A stretch of DNA of 64,000 nucleotides. Origin: Azolla caroliniana. Lineage: Eukaryota > Polypodiophyta. Under the pieces are notes generated by a model that saw nothing but the letters and a program-made list of their open reading frames with translations, ran no database searches and was not told where the DNA came from. Positions 35,701-45,036 of the stretch are shown in pieces; position 1 is the stretch's first letter; every line of letters starts with the position of its first letter. A program made the position numbers and the translations under genes. The DNA lies in the NCBI GenBank assembly GCA_043228905.1, contig JBHGNT010000003.1, positions 13,454,001-13,518,000 of the forward strand. The letters run 5' to 3'.

Positions 35701-36655
35701 TCTGGTAGTACCTAAATTAGCTATTGAGAATAGCTAATTAGCTATCATGGTAGTAACTATTGAGAGTAGCTAGTTACCTATGTAGTAGCGATCCTAGTAG
35801 CTAACTGAGGTAAATGTAACTGATAAGCTAATTAGCTTTTCTGCTAACTGAGCTAATTAACTTTCCGAGTAGAGTCAAAACAAATGTTGAGATAAATGTA
35901 AATACCTGAGGTACATCAAGAAGATGAATGGGATGCTCCTCGTATTGATTTCTTCCAACACGTTTCCTGCATAAATCCTTTTTATTGGGTGAAACCCTAC
36001 TCTCATTAGTCCAAAACATTGTGATTACATCCTTGATTTCAAATGTTATGGGTGTCATTGGCTTACATCTTGTAGTTAGCTTTAGTAGACTAGTTCCTTC
36101 ACCCGAGGAAATTATACGGTTCATTGTATTGTACACTGTTTTTCTACTAACACCAATTACCTTAGATAGCTCACTGATGTTTATATCGTCAACATCACTA
36201 TTAAGTAACATCATTAGACTAGACCTTTTTAAGACAAGATCATCTTCTGACCTGCTCATGGATACGAAACTATTACGAAGATTATTTACTAAAATAGATG
36301 ATATGTTTGCATTAAGACCATCACAATCAACTAAGTCCTTTATCGATGGATCATTACATATTCCATAAAGTACTACCTTCTTTTCTTCATTGCTGATGTG
36401 CTTGGTTTGAACATTGAAATAGTCTACAACCTTTCTCTCTATGATGGTAGTCGCATTACTTACATTCTCAGCTAAACTATCCTTACCTTTACTGAGTGTG
36501 GCTTTCGTATCCTTCAACAATTGACGATGTTTCCTTTTTTTTTCTGCCCAATAGTTTTGTATGGCTTGTTGTGTCCTGATAACATCATCCCTATCCTTAT
36601 GATCATTGAGGGGTAATTCTAAACACCCTTCTTCCCCTTCCATTTGGCTAGACAT
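32648..36655 (-). CDS. Sola-like DDE/D transposase, two exons
   Basis: Exon 1 is 36655-35906 (250 codons) and exon 2 is 34489-32648 (613 codons plus TAG). The intron has a CAG|GTATTT donor and a TTACGCAG acceptor in phase 0 and is full of array 2. Exon 1 has a helix-turn-helix (ISELSKVIGVSRKTVYNTM, about residues 175-195) for DNA binding. Exon 2 has Cys-rich CTCGCPIC and CVMGLCQDC, then the apparent catalytic core: VVDFAENY (D465), FISDDKKHD, WSDGAASQFK (D548) and GHGKGEHDGAG (E587/D589). These motifs occur in a family of eukaryotic transposases I recall as Sola-type. No frameshift is visible, so it could be functional. Confidence 0.78.
34515..35820. repeat. Palindromic minisatellite array 2 (transposase intron)
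   Basis: About 1.3 kb of a 20-bp monomer, TAGCTAATTAGCTATCATGG, alternating with TAGCTAATTAGCTGTCCTAG-type monomers, in exact 20-bp register for roughly 50 copies, giving a 40-bp higher-order pattern. It fills the predicted intron 35905-34490. The core palindrome is the same as in array 1 but the spacers differ, so the arrays expanded independently. Confidence 0.93.
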
Positions 36656-36998
36656 GTTAAAACCCTAAATTTCCAAAAAAAAAAACAAGTATTAAAGATG
36701 GCTATGGGCAACAACAATACACAAAAATATTCCACACAATACACAAGATTAGACACAACAATACACAAGATAATCAATAGACAGAAAAGTTATTGCAATC
36801 CAAGACCGAACAGTAGAGAATTTCACTCTGTTGGATCCAACAGTTGAGGAGGCGATCCAAGACCGACCAATGGCAACAACTGAGTGTAGAATGTTGCCGT
36901 TGGATGAGTGAACTCCGTCAAATCGAAATGTGGAAGCAATCCGGGACTGGACAGTAGTGGCAACTGAGTATAGAATGATGGCAATGGAGGAGAGAACC
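36656..36998. other. Transposase 5' region with diverged 83-bp repeats
   Basis: Upstream of the transposase ATG. No gene. 36838-36998 contains diverged units of the array at 42454-43105 (GGCAACTGAGTRTAGAATG..., GGAGAGAACC). Copia-3 split this array; GAACC at 36994-36998 is the left TSD. Confidence 0.65.
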
Positions 36999-37278
36999 TG
37001 TTGGGGACAATGTCGTCTGTGCGGAAGATCTTGAAGCACTCGATTCCTGTTTATTCCCTGTGTATGACTGTTTGTAGGTCGTTGCACAGAGAGAGAGAGA
37101 GAGACACAAAAAAAAGTCTTTCTATTGCATAAACAAGAATACAACATCCAACCTCAGAAAGAGGTTACAAGGTCACTATATATAGTGACCGACTTAGGGC
37201 AACTACCCTTTATGCTAATTACATAAATGGCCAAAACGGGATAGTGTGAATACGTCCATTATACACATGTATTCGACA
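36999..37278 (-). repeat. 3' LTR of copia-3
   Basis: 280 bp, plus strand TGTTGGGGACAATG...GTATTCGACA. Contains a palindromic TATA region (GTCACTATATATAGTGAC near 37170). Identical to 42174-42453. Confidence 0.96.
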
Positions 37279-37471
37279 CTCCCCCGTAATGGGCGTATAC
37301 ATGGGTTATCTAAGATTACAGGTATAGACTTAGGTTCTCGGACATATCAGCTTTGTTCGAGTCGGCAGGGTCCGAAGGCAGAAGACCGAACTGGTCGGGT
37401 CGGAACAGTTGAAGCCGATCATTAAGAAACTGATGTCGGTTGTCGGGAACCATCCTGCTCTGTGTCCGGCT

Positions 37472-40400
37472 CTAACCAGACTGGTTTGTCGTTACGCCCA
37501 TCTGATGCCGAAGAGACCGAAAGCGGTCTGCCGAAAGACACTTGGTCATTCCATCTGCGACATTGTCGGTTGTGGATATTTTCTCTAGACCGATTTTCCC
37601 TGAAATGACGCAGTCCCGAACGAAGTGATATCGAACGTCGATATGTTTGGAGGCGTTGTGGTGAACCGGATTTTTCGACAAGGCAACAGCACCTTGACTG
37701 TCGCTGTAGACAACTGGAGCCGAGTCATGGTCGACTTGTCGAAACGTGTGCGCCAGTCGACCGAGCCACAAAGCTTCTTTTGCTGCGTCGGACGCAGCTA
37801 CATATTCTGCTTCGGTCGTTGAGGTCGCTATGCACTCCTGAAGTTTCGACTTCCACGAGATTGCTCCATTGCCGAATTTGAAGCAGTATCCGGTTGTTGA
37901 TTTCCGACTGTCTATACAGCCGGCGAAATCCGAGTCGGTGTAACCGACTACGCCTGAGGTTCGGTTCGGACCGAAAAGAATGCCGTGATCTTTTGTGCCA
38001 GCCAGATATCTGAACACATGCTTGACTGCGTTCCAATGCGATCGGCCAGGATTGTGCATAAATCTGCTAACGACTCCTACGGCATGAGAGATATCAGGCC
38101 GTGTCGCGACCATCAGGTACATAAGGGAGCCGACTGCCGGTGCATACGGTACCGACTTCATATCTTCCCCCTCCGAACCGGATGTCGGGCAGTCTCGCTG
38201 AGAGAGCCGAAGATTCATAGGGAGCGGGGTTGAAGCAGATTTGGCTGATTGCATGTTGAAGCGTTCCAAGACACGTCCGATATAGTCGGTCTGAGACAAA
38301 AAAAGATGTCGTTTATCGCGATGCCGACTAATCTTCATGCCAAGGATGTGTCGTGCCGGACCGAGGTCCTTCATGGCAAACTTCAACCGCAGTTGCCGAA
38401 CGAGATCGGCAAGTTCGCCCGCGTGGCGTCCAGAAATTAGCATGTCGTCCACGTAGATGATGAGGAAGATGGGTGATCCATCTTGAGCTGTGTTGGTGAA
38501 GAGACAATGGTCCTCATCGCTTTTGGAGAAGCCGATCGATTGGATGAAGTCGTCGAACTTCTTGTACCATTGTCGTGGTGCCTGTTTGAGGCCGTATAGA
38601 CTCTTCCTGAGTCGGCAGACTAGATGGTCTTGGCCGGTGGCCACGAAGCCTTTTGGCTGCTGCATATAAATTTCCTCCTCGAGATCACCATGGAGGAAGG
38701 CTGTTTTGACATCTAGCTGAATCAGCTCCAAGTTGTCGGCTGCCACTACGCCGAGTAGGAAACGAAGGGTTGTCATTTTCACCACTGGTGAAAAAATCTC
38801 GTCGAAGTCGACGCCAAATTCTTGTCGGAAGCCCTTCGCAACTAATCTGGCCTTGTACTTTGGGGTGGTCGAATCAGACGTCTCTTTTAGTCGATAGACC
38901 CACTTGCAAGGAAGAGCACGTCGGTTCCTAGGTAATTCGACCAGATCCCAAGTCTTGTTTGCCCGAATGGAGTGCATTTCCGACTCCATCGCCAGATGCC
39001 AGGTGGCTGAATCGACAGATGTCGATGCTTCTTCGTAAGACGTCGGTTCGCCGGCGTCGGTGAAGAAAATTCCAGGAGAGTACCTCTCCGGAGGTTGCGA
39101 CAGTCTCTCGGATCGTCGAGGTATGATTGGACTGGTCGCATCGGGTATCGAGGTCGGATGGTCCGAAAGAGAATCATTTGGCTGTGCCGAGTCGGAGTTG
39201 TCCGAGTCGGTAGTGTAAGGTTCAGCTACCCGTGAAGCTGACCGTGTGTTGAGAGCGGGGCCTTCTTGAAGGGTCGGCACATCGGAAAATGTTACCCTTC
39301 GGACTTCGATCGGTTTTTCGACTGATGGAGTCATAGCCGACTCGTTGAACACAACGTCCGAACTTCGGACGATTTGTCTGCGTTCGGGATCCCAGAGTCG
39401 GTATCCCATTTCGCCGTCGGATCCATATCCAAGGAAAATGCATTTCCTGGACCGAGGTGCAAGTTTTCGGCGATCATCTTTCGGAATAAGGGCGTACGCC
39501 TCGCATCCGAAGATCCTCAGCTTGTCGTAATTCGGCTTACTGCCGATCCATAGTTCCTGAGGAATTTGAAGTCCTAGAGGTCTACTTGGCGACATATTGA
39601 TTATGTGTACTGCCGTGAGTAGAGCCTCTGCCCAGAAGCCATCCGACAGTCGGGAGTGTTGGAGCATGGAAACTATCCGTTCTTGGATTGTCCGATTCAT
39701 TCGTTCTGCAATCCCGTTTTGCTCCGGACTGTGTGGTGCCGTAAATTCACGTCGGATGCCGCGTTGTCGGCAGAATTTGACGAATTCTTCTGATTTGAAC
39801 TCTCCCCCATTGTCGGTCCGAAGGCATTTCAGCTTTCGGTCGGTTTGATTTTCTACCATAGCGAGCCAATCGGTGAAGATCGAGAAGACCCGATCTTTGG
39901 TGCGAATTGGATAAGCCCACACCTTTCGAGTCGAATCGTCAATAAAAGTGACGAAGTAAGAGGCACCGCCGAGAGACTGATGCGGCATTGGGCCACAGAC
40001 GTCCGAGTGGACCAAATCAAGAGGTCTCGTTTCTCTTGGTGCTGATGTCGGGTGTGATGCGGCTGCTTGTTTGCCATACTGGCAATGCTCGCAAAATTGA
40101 TGGTCCGAGAAGGAGAGTTTGGGGATGTATCCGGCTCTAGATAGGTGCGTGATGCCGGCCTTGCTGAGGTGTCCCAATCTTCGGTGCCATAATGATGACA
40201 CAGGAATATCCACCAAAAACAGGTTACCCTCTCTGAGCGTAACATGTAACGGATACAGTGAGTGTATCTTGGGTCCTCTAGCAAGCAGGAGGTTCCCCCT
40301 GTGGAGTGTCCACCCTCCCGAAGAAAAACCGGCACGAATGCCGTCTTCATCTAGTTGTCCGACTGAGATCAATGGCCTTGAGAGCTCGGGTACATGTCGG

Positions 40401-41488
40401 ACATTGTGGAGTACAAGTGTAGAGCCACCGGCAAGGTTGAGCTCTACTGTGCCGATTCCGATGATGTCACAGTGTTGCGAGTTGCCGACCCGAACTGAGT
40501 CGGAGTGACGGATCGTATATTGCCGAAATTGGGACCGATGAGGAGTCACATGAAATGACGCGCCCGAATCCAAGAGCCATGTGCTCGATTCTTCAGTCGT
40601 GAGCAGAACTTCTGATCCGACTGGATTTTCGATTGATAGTATATTCGGGTCGTCCGGTAGTACATCAGCTGAGAAGCTGACGTAATTGATCTCCTCATGC
40701 CGGCCACTCTTCTTGTTGTTCTTATTCTTGAGTGCGCGGCAGTCGGCTTTGATGTGTCCGGGTTTCTTGCAATAGTTGCAGATTCGGTTATCCCGTGACT
40801 GGCTCCGTCTTCGCTGATTGTTCGGCGGCCGTGAGGAATCTCTTCCTCGTATGTTCGATCGGTCTGTCGAACCTTGTACTACATAAGCGTCGTCTGTTGA
40901 GTCTTTGGCGAAAGACTTTCTCCGAGCTGCTTCGGTCAGGATTGCGCTCGTGACTTCGGAGTATTTAACAGCCGTGGTTGACGCGTTGCACACAGTGGTG
41001 ACGAAAGTTTCCCATGATGAGGGAAGGCTGCTCATGAGTATCATTGCTCTGAGTTCATCCTCGATTGCCGTCCCCTGTGACGAGATTTGGGAGCTTATGC
41101 TTTCGTACTCATTGAGGTGTGCTTGAACCGAGTCGGATTCTTTCATCCGCAAGTTGTAGAGGCGCCGGATCAGAAACATCTTCGTTGCGGCGACCTTCTT
41201 TTCGTAAGTGTCCGACAGTGTTTTCCACAGTTCGAATGCTGTCGTACACGATTGCACCGTAAAATATACCGATTCCGATAGGTGCATCCGAATCGTGGCG
41301 CGGACGATTCTGTCCAGCTTCTGCCACTCAATTGGTTTGTATCCTTCTGGAGGTTCTTCATTTTCGATGGGATCGATTTGTCCCTTGACTATGAGATAGT
41401 CCTGCATTTGCTCTTTCCAGAAGTTGAAGTTCGATCCATCGAACTTTCGTAGACTCATTTCTGACGAGCCGGATGTTGATGCCATCAA
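37472..41488 (-). CDS. Copia-3 Gag-Pol polyprotein, intact (1338 aa)
   Basis: A single frame from ATG 41488 to TAA/TGA-type stop at 37472, typical full length for a Tnt1-like copia. Order: UBN2-type Gag (about 1-230), CCHC knuckle (CNYCKKPGHIKADC, about 240), protease (WLLDSGASFHVTP, about 305), GAG-pre-integrase (LWHRRLGHLSKAGI), integrase core (DLVHSDVCGP, LRTDNGGEF, EQNGIAERMNRT), RT (QLDVKTAFLHGDL, IYVDDMLISG) and RNase H (GYTDSDFAGC, STTEAEYVAASDA). All catalytic motifs are present and nothing interrupts them, in contrast to every other copia in the window. Confidence 0.96.
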   Translation of the reverse strand: MMASTSGSSEMSLRKFDGSNFNFWKEQMQDYLIVKGQIDPIENEEPPEGYKPIEWQKLDRIVRATIRMHLSESVYFTVQSCTTAFELWKTLSDTYEKKVAATKMFLIRRLYNLRMKESDSVQAHLNEYESISSQISSQGTAIEDELRAMILMSSLPSSWETFVTTVCNASTTAVKYSEVTSAILTEAARRKSFAKDSTDDAYVVQGSTDRSNIRGRDSSRPPNNQRRRSQSRDNRICNYCKKPGHIKADCRALKNKNNKKSGRHEEINYVSFSADVLPDDPNILSIENPVGSEVLLTTEESSTWLLDSGASFHVTPHRSQFRQYTIRHSDSVRVGNSQHCDIIGIGTVELNLAGGSTLVLHNVRHVPELSRPLISVGQLDEDGIRAGFSSGGWTLHRGNLLLARGPKIHSLYPLHVTLREGNLFLVDIPVSSLWHRRLGHLSKAGITHLSRAGYIPKLSFSDHQFCEHCQYGKQAAASHPTSAPRETRPLDLVHSDVCGPMPHQSLGGASYFVTFIDDSTRKVWAYPIRTKDRVFSIFTDWLAMVENQTDRKLKCLRTDNGGEFKSEEFVKFCRQRGIRREFTAPHSPEQNGIAERMNRTIQERIVSMLQHSRLSDGFWAEALLTAVHIINMSPSRPLGLQIPQELWIGSKPNYDKLRIFGCEAYALIPKDDRRKLAPRSRKCIFLGYGSDGEMGYRLWDPERRQIVRSSDVVFNESAMTPSVEKPIEVRRVTFSDVPTLQEGPALNTRSASRVAEPYTTDSDNSDSAQPNDSLSDHPTSIPDATSPIIPRRSERLSQPPERYSPGIFFTDAGEPTSYEEASTSVDSATWHLAMESEMHSIRANKTWDLVELPRNRRALPCKWVYRLKETSDSTTPKYKARLVAKGFRQEFGVDFDEIFSPVVKMTTLRFLLGVVAADNLELIQLDVKTAFLHGDLEEEIYMQQPKGFVATGQDHLVCRLRKSLYGLKQAPRQWYKKFDDFIQSIGFSKSDEDHCLFTNTAQDGSPIFLIIYVDDMLISGRHAGELADLVRQLRLKFAMKDLGPARHILGMKISRHRDKRHLFLSQTDYIGRVLERFNMQSAKSASTPLPMNLRLSQRDCPTSGSEGEDMKSVPYAPAVGSLMYLMVATRPDISHAVGVVSRFMHNPGRSHWNAVKHVFRYLAGTKDHGILFGPNRTSGVVGYTDSDFAGCIDSRKSTTGYCFKFGNGAISWKSKLQECIATSTTEAEYVAASDAAKEALWLGRLAHTFRQVDHDSAPVVYSDSQGAVALSKNPVHHNASKHIDVRYHFVRDCVISGKIGLEKISTTDNVADGMTKCLSADRFRSLRHQMGVTTNQSG

Positions 41489-42159
41489 ATTCGGTTTTGG
41501 TTGACGAAGCTCGGTTCGGAGTTGACTGTGAACCTTGTTGGAGTGCAGCCGGTTGGCTCACCCGATATCGTTCTAGTCGGATTTGAGCCCGAGTCGGTTC
41601 GGCTTCGGATATATGTATTGTTGAACTTGCTCGAATTGACTTCGGTAGCTTGAGAGACAGAACCGACTGGTCTTCCCGAATGTTGCCGAGTCGGAGTGAG
41701 CCCGGTTCGCTTCGGATATATATGCCGAATACCGATTATTAAAACCGATTATCTGGACCGATTCTGCTTCGGTTGACTGCAGCGACGAGAGAGACGGATC
41801 CAACTGATCCTCTCGAATGTCGATCAGCCAGATGAAGCACGAATTTGGGGTTGTTGTCTTGAGACCGATCTGCACCGAGTGGTTACAACGAGCAGCGTTT
41901 GGTGACCTCTTCGGATGCCGTTTAACCGAATGGAGGACGATCGTGTCAATGATGCACAAGGGGATTTCACCTCGAGCGGTTACGATCACAAGGAACAGAG
42001 TACGACCTGATGGCTTACTCCAAGCAAGAATGATCTAACGCAATGAGATGCAAACCTGGTTTTTTTTTTTTTCCTTCTTCTCTCTTTCTTCGAATGACGC
42101 AGGAAACCGAATGCAGAGACGACGGCCGACAGCGGATTGAAGGACCGACTACTGTGCAG
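41489..42159 (-). other. Copia-3 untranslated leader
   Basis: Between the PBS and the Gag ATG. No long frame in sense. Contains a T-rich run on the plus strand (42059-42072) and repeated GAxCCGA motifs. It presumably holds the packaging signal. Confidence 0.5.
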
Positions 42160-42171
42160 GCTCTGATACCA
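42160..42171 (-). other. Primer-binding site of copia-3 (tRNA-iMet)
   Basis: The minus strand reads TGGTATCAGAGC two bases after the LTR end CCCCAACA. Confidence 0.92.
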
Positions 42172-42173
42172 GA

Positions 42174-42453
42174 TGTTGGGGACAATGTCGTCTGTGCGGA
42201 AGATCTTGAAGCACTCGATTCCTGTTTATTCCCTGTGTATGACTGTTTGTAGGTCGTTGCACAGAGAGAGAGAGAGAGACACAAAAAAAAGTCTTTCTAT
42301 TGCATAAACAAGAATACAACATCCAACCTCAGAAAGAGGTTACAAGGTCACTATATATAGTGACCGACTTAGGGCAACTACCCTTTATGCTAATTACATA
42401 AATGGCCAAAACGGGATAGTGTGAATACGTCCATTATACACATGTATTCGACA
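42174..42453 (-). repeat. 5' LTR of copia-3
   Basis: 280 bp, identical to 36999-37278; right TSD GAACC follows. Confidence 0.96.
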
Positions 42454-43105
42454 GAACCCCGTCAGATTGAACAGTTACCGATGATGCTTGAAACGCACAT
42501 AGAAGGCACTTGAGAATAGAGTGGCATAGAGAAGAGAACCCCGTCAGATTGAACAGTTACCAATGATGCTTGAAACGCACAGTAGCGGCCCCTGAGTGAG
42601 AGTGGAAAAGAGAAGAGAACCCCGTCAGATTGAAGAGTTACCAATGATGCTTGAAACGCACAGTAGCGGCCCCTGAGTGAGAGTGGAAAAGAGAAGAGAA
42701 CCCCGTCAGATTGAATAGCTCTTTGATTATGCTTGGAACGCACAGTAGCAACCCCTGAGTGTAGAGTGGCAAAGAGAAGAGAACCCCCTCAGATTGAACA
42801 GCTCTTTGATGATGCTTGGAACGCACAGTAATGGCCCCTGAGTGTAGAGTGGCACAGAGAAGAGAACCCCCTCAGATTGAACAGCTCTTTGATGATGCTT
42901 GGAACGCACAGTAATGGCCCCTGAGTGTAGTGTGGCACAAAGAAGAGAACCCCGTCAGATTGAACAGCTCTTTGATGATGCTTGGAATGCACAGTAGTGG
43001 CCCCTGAGTGTAGAGTGTCACAGAGAAGAGAACCCCGTCAGATTGAGCAGCTCTTTGATGATGCTTGGAACGCACAGTAGCGGCCCCTCAGTGTAGAGTG
43101 GCGGC
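42454..43105. repeat. 81-83 bp minisatellite, eight copies
   Basis: Units begin GAACCCCGTCAGATTGA at 42454, 42536, 42617, 42698, 42781, 42864, 42947 and 43030. The first three spacings are 81-82 bp and the last four 83 bp. Each unit contains GATGCTTGGAACGCACAGTA. It lies in the transposon upstream of the transposase; copia-3 inserted at its left part. Confidence 0.93.
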
Positions 43106-43456
43106 AGGTGGACTCGATAGGGTTTAGCAACAGTGGTAGCAACTAACCCACAGTACTCAACTAGAGATGGCCTACGTGATGTGGCAAAGGATCATGCATA
43201 ATGGACCTAGGAATTCGATATATAATTTATGGTACACATTTATGGTGCACACATCAATTTATGTTGCACATTTATGGCACTCATTTACATATGTAATTAA
43301 AACACTCTAGTATTTTCAATGGTAGTTTTTTGCATACTTAATTTATTAATGATGGCTTTTTACTAAAATGACTATTTATCAATGGTAGCTTTTTGCATAG
43401 CTAATTAGCTATGTCAAGGACATAGCTAATTAGCTATGTCAAGGACATAGCTAATT
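43106..43456. other. Right subterminal region of the DNA transposon
   Basis: Non-coding and AT-rich. 43390-43456 has three AGCTAATTAGCTATGTC / AAGGACAT units directly inside the TIR, mirroring the palindromes next to the left TIR. Likely transposase-binding or hairpin region (inference). Confidence 0.6.
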
Positions 43457-43480
43457 GTTTCCACTCGCATGCTTTCACCC
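43457..43480 (-). repeat. Right terminal inverted repeat
   Basis: On the minus strand begins GGGTGAAAGCATGCGAG. TSD TAGT follows at 43481-43484, then gypsy-1 leader and PBS. Confidence 0.9.
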
Positions 43481-43489
43481 TAGTACATA

Positions 43490-43501
43490 GCTCTGATACC
43501 A
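43490..43501 (-). other. Primer-binding site of gypsy-1 (tRNA-iMet)
   Basis: The minus strand reads TGGTATCAGAGC two bases downstream of the 5' LTR end. The DNA transposon inserted only about 5 bp further in. Confidence 0.9.
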
Positions 43502-43503
43502 AA

Positions 43504-43958
43504 TATTAGAGATCTAGGTACTAAAGTAAGTGTAAGATAAGGATAAAGTAATGATAGATAGAAAGGAGAAAGAGAAAGAAGGGTGCCGATCCACCCGACA
43601 ACCCCCGAGCGAAGGGATCGAGACGGACACGAGCCTCGATCGGCGTCCCATACCACCGCCGTGGCGTCGAGTCGTACCTGGTGCTGGCGCGCTCGCTACA
43701 AGAGTTGACCCACCACAAGAGCAGAGTCTCGATGTAGTCAAAAGATTCTCAAATGAGGGTAGCTAGGCCTCTTATTTATAGCGATACCCAAGGCCCCCAG
43801 GCAAGTTCACACTTGACCTAATGGGTTGTCTCAATCCCGAGGATTAAAAGTAATCCTCCCCTTCTTTACACTCTCGTTTAACCCTCACACTTATCCACGT
43901 GTATAGAATACTACGGTAAATTCTCACCACGGGATAATAAATGGCCATGCCCGTAACA
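43504..43958 (-). repeat. 5' LTR of gypsy-1
   Basis: 455 bp, aligned to 18999-19453 without length change; about ten substitutions. Followed by TSD TGCAA (43959-43963). Confidence 0.92.
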
Positions 43959-43963
43959 TGCAA

Positions 43964-45036
43964 CATTGTGACTTCGTTGGCATTCCACATGTACCTGATC
44001 AACAACTGTGGGATCAACTGCGCGAGATAGAGAAGAAGGTCGAAGAGGCAAACAACAGAGCTGCCAAGGCCGAGGAGAATGTGAAAAAGATGGAAGACCG
44101 CATTGAAGTCACCAAGACCCAGCTAGGAGCATTATTTGATCCTAAACACAATGCACTCCACGAGTTAAAGAAGATGCTTGAGCGATAGGGGGAAACGATG
44201 ATAGAAGAAGAAGAAAAAGTGCAAGAATTAGAGGAGTATATCAGATTTGAAGAGGAATATTTTGCAGATCAAATGTCTAAGGTGGTACTGCAAAAATCCG
44301 AAATGCAAACAACGTATGAACAATAGAAAGAAACACACGAGTCGACAAGTACAAAATTAATGAAGATTTGTGCACAACTTGAAGTCAAATATGAAGCAAA
44401 ACGTCTGGAATTATTGGTCACCGAAGCTAAGCTAATGGCTGACCAAGGGTCGGCAGACACTCGGATAGCGGACATGCGAAAGGAACTGACCACGATGCAG
44501 TATAAGTTAGTATGGGTGAAGAAAAAGCTCGATGGATCTTACGGGTTCACAAGCAAAAAATGTTGAAGTTGGTAGTCGATACCCTCGACAACGACTGGAA
44601 GACCTGGTCAGTGCAAGCAGTAGAATTACAATTATTATGCGCCAACAAGGATAATCGCAAACAACAGGGCGCAAGATTCTTCAAAATGACCAATGAAGCC
44701 ATTGCAACAGTTCAAGAAGACCTCGCTCGAGACTTGTATGAACTCGCGGCCAGTCATAGGGAAGATATCACCCGCTTCATGGAGGAATTTGATGCCCATG
44801 ACATCGACATCTCGGTACGTTTGGATGCCTATGAAAGACAATGCCTGCAACAAACTGCCGAACTAGGAGCTTCCGTGGACCAGCCAAATGCGGCGGGCGC
44901 TGACGCAGCAAGACAAGACAAGGAAGCAATAATGCTTGACACCGAACAAGGGACGAAAGAAGAACCGTGTTTGATCGACATTCTCCATTACGACGAAGAA
45001 GATGACAACCCCGAACCCTCAAGACACCAGGAGTAA
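43964..45036 (+). pseudogene. Element X, C-terminal coiled-coil remnant
   Basis: Continues the frame broken at 18998: HCDFVGIPHVPDQQLWDQL, then a long coiled coil (EIEKKVEEANNRAAKAEENV) to a TAG near 44188. Past this and one more stop come KICAQLEVKYEAKRLELL, and a frameshift leads to 44512-45036 (acidic, ends EPSRHQE). The protein is mostly coiled coil with an acidic tail. No enzyme motif is visible. Stops and shifts make it non-functional. Confidence 0.55.

Larger units (their letters stand above)
36999..42453 (-). mobile_element. Copia-3, complete Ty1/copia element with identical LTRs
   Basis: 5455 bp. LTRs 36999-37278 and 42174-42453 (280 bp each, TG...CA), PPT (minus ATTACGGGGGAG, just outside 37278), iMet PBS (42171-42160), an intact 1338-codon polyprotein, and a perfect TSD GAACC (36994-36998 and 42454-42458). 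Comparing the LTRs base by base I find no difference, including the lengths of the (GA)n and (A)8 runs. It is inserted in a minisatellite upstream of the transposase gene. All parts needed for autonomous transposition seem present. Confidence 0.95.
25474..43480. mobile_element. DNA transposon with Sola-like transposase (about 12.5 kb plus nested copia-3)
   Basis: Ends are 24-bp terminal inverted repeats (25474-25497 and 43457-43480; GGGTRAAAGCATGCGAG..., one mismatch), flanked by the 4-bp TSD TAGT (25470-25473 and 43481-43484). The outside sequence is continuous gypsy-1 leader, confirming insertion. Left half (+): a multi-exon gene of unknown function with an FCP1-like 3' exon. Right half (-): a two-exon transposase, converging on the first gene. 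Palindrome-rich minisatellites fill introns of both genes and the subterminal zones. The 4-bp TSD together with the transposase motifs points to the Sola superfamily, but that assignment is from memory. Confidence 0.88.
18999..43958 (-). mobile_element. Gypsy-1, Ty3/gypsy element split by an 18-kb DNA transposon
   Basis: Same family as the copy at 1-3458, opposite strand. 3' LTR 18999-19453, PPT (minus AAAGAAGGGGAGTA), pol and gag (about 19440-23805), leader (23806-25473), DNA transposon (25474-43480), end of leader, iMet PBS (43501-43490), 5' LTR 43504-43958. A perfect 5-bp TSD, TGCAA, lies at 18994-18998 and 43959-43963. Without the transposon the element is about 6.95 kb. I count about ten differences between its 455-bp LTRs. 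Confidence 0.9.

Noticed and set aside
42462-43075. Series of 60-93 codon minus frames sharing an RSKHHQRA motif
   Set aside because: They are readings of the 83-bp minisatellite; no start or gene context.
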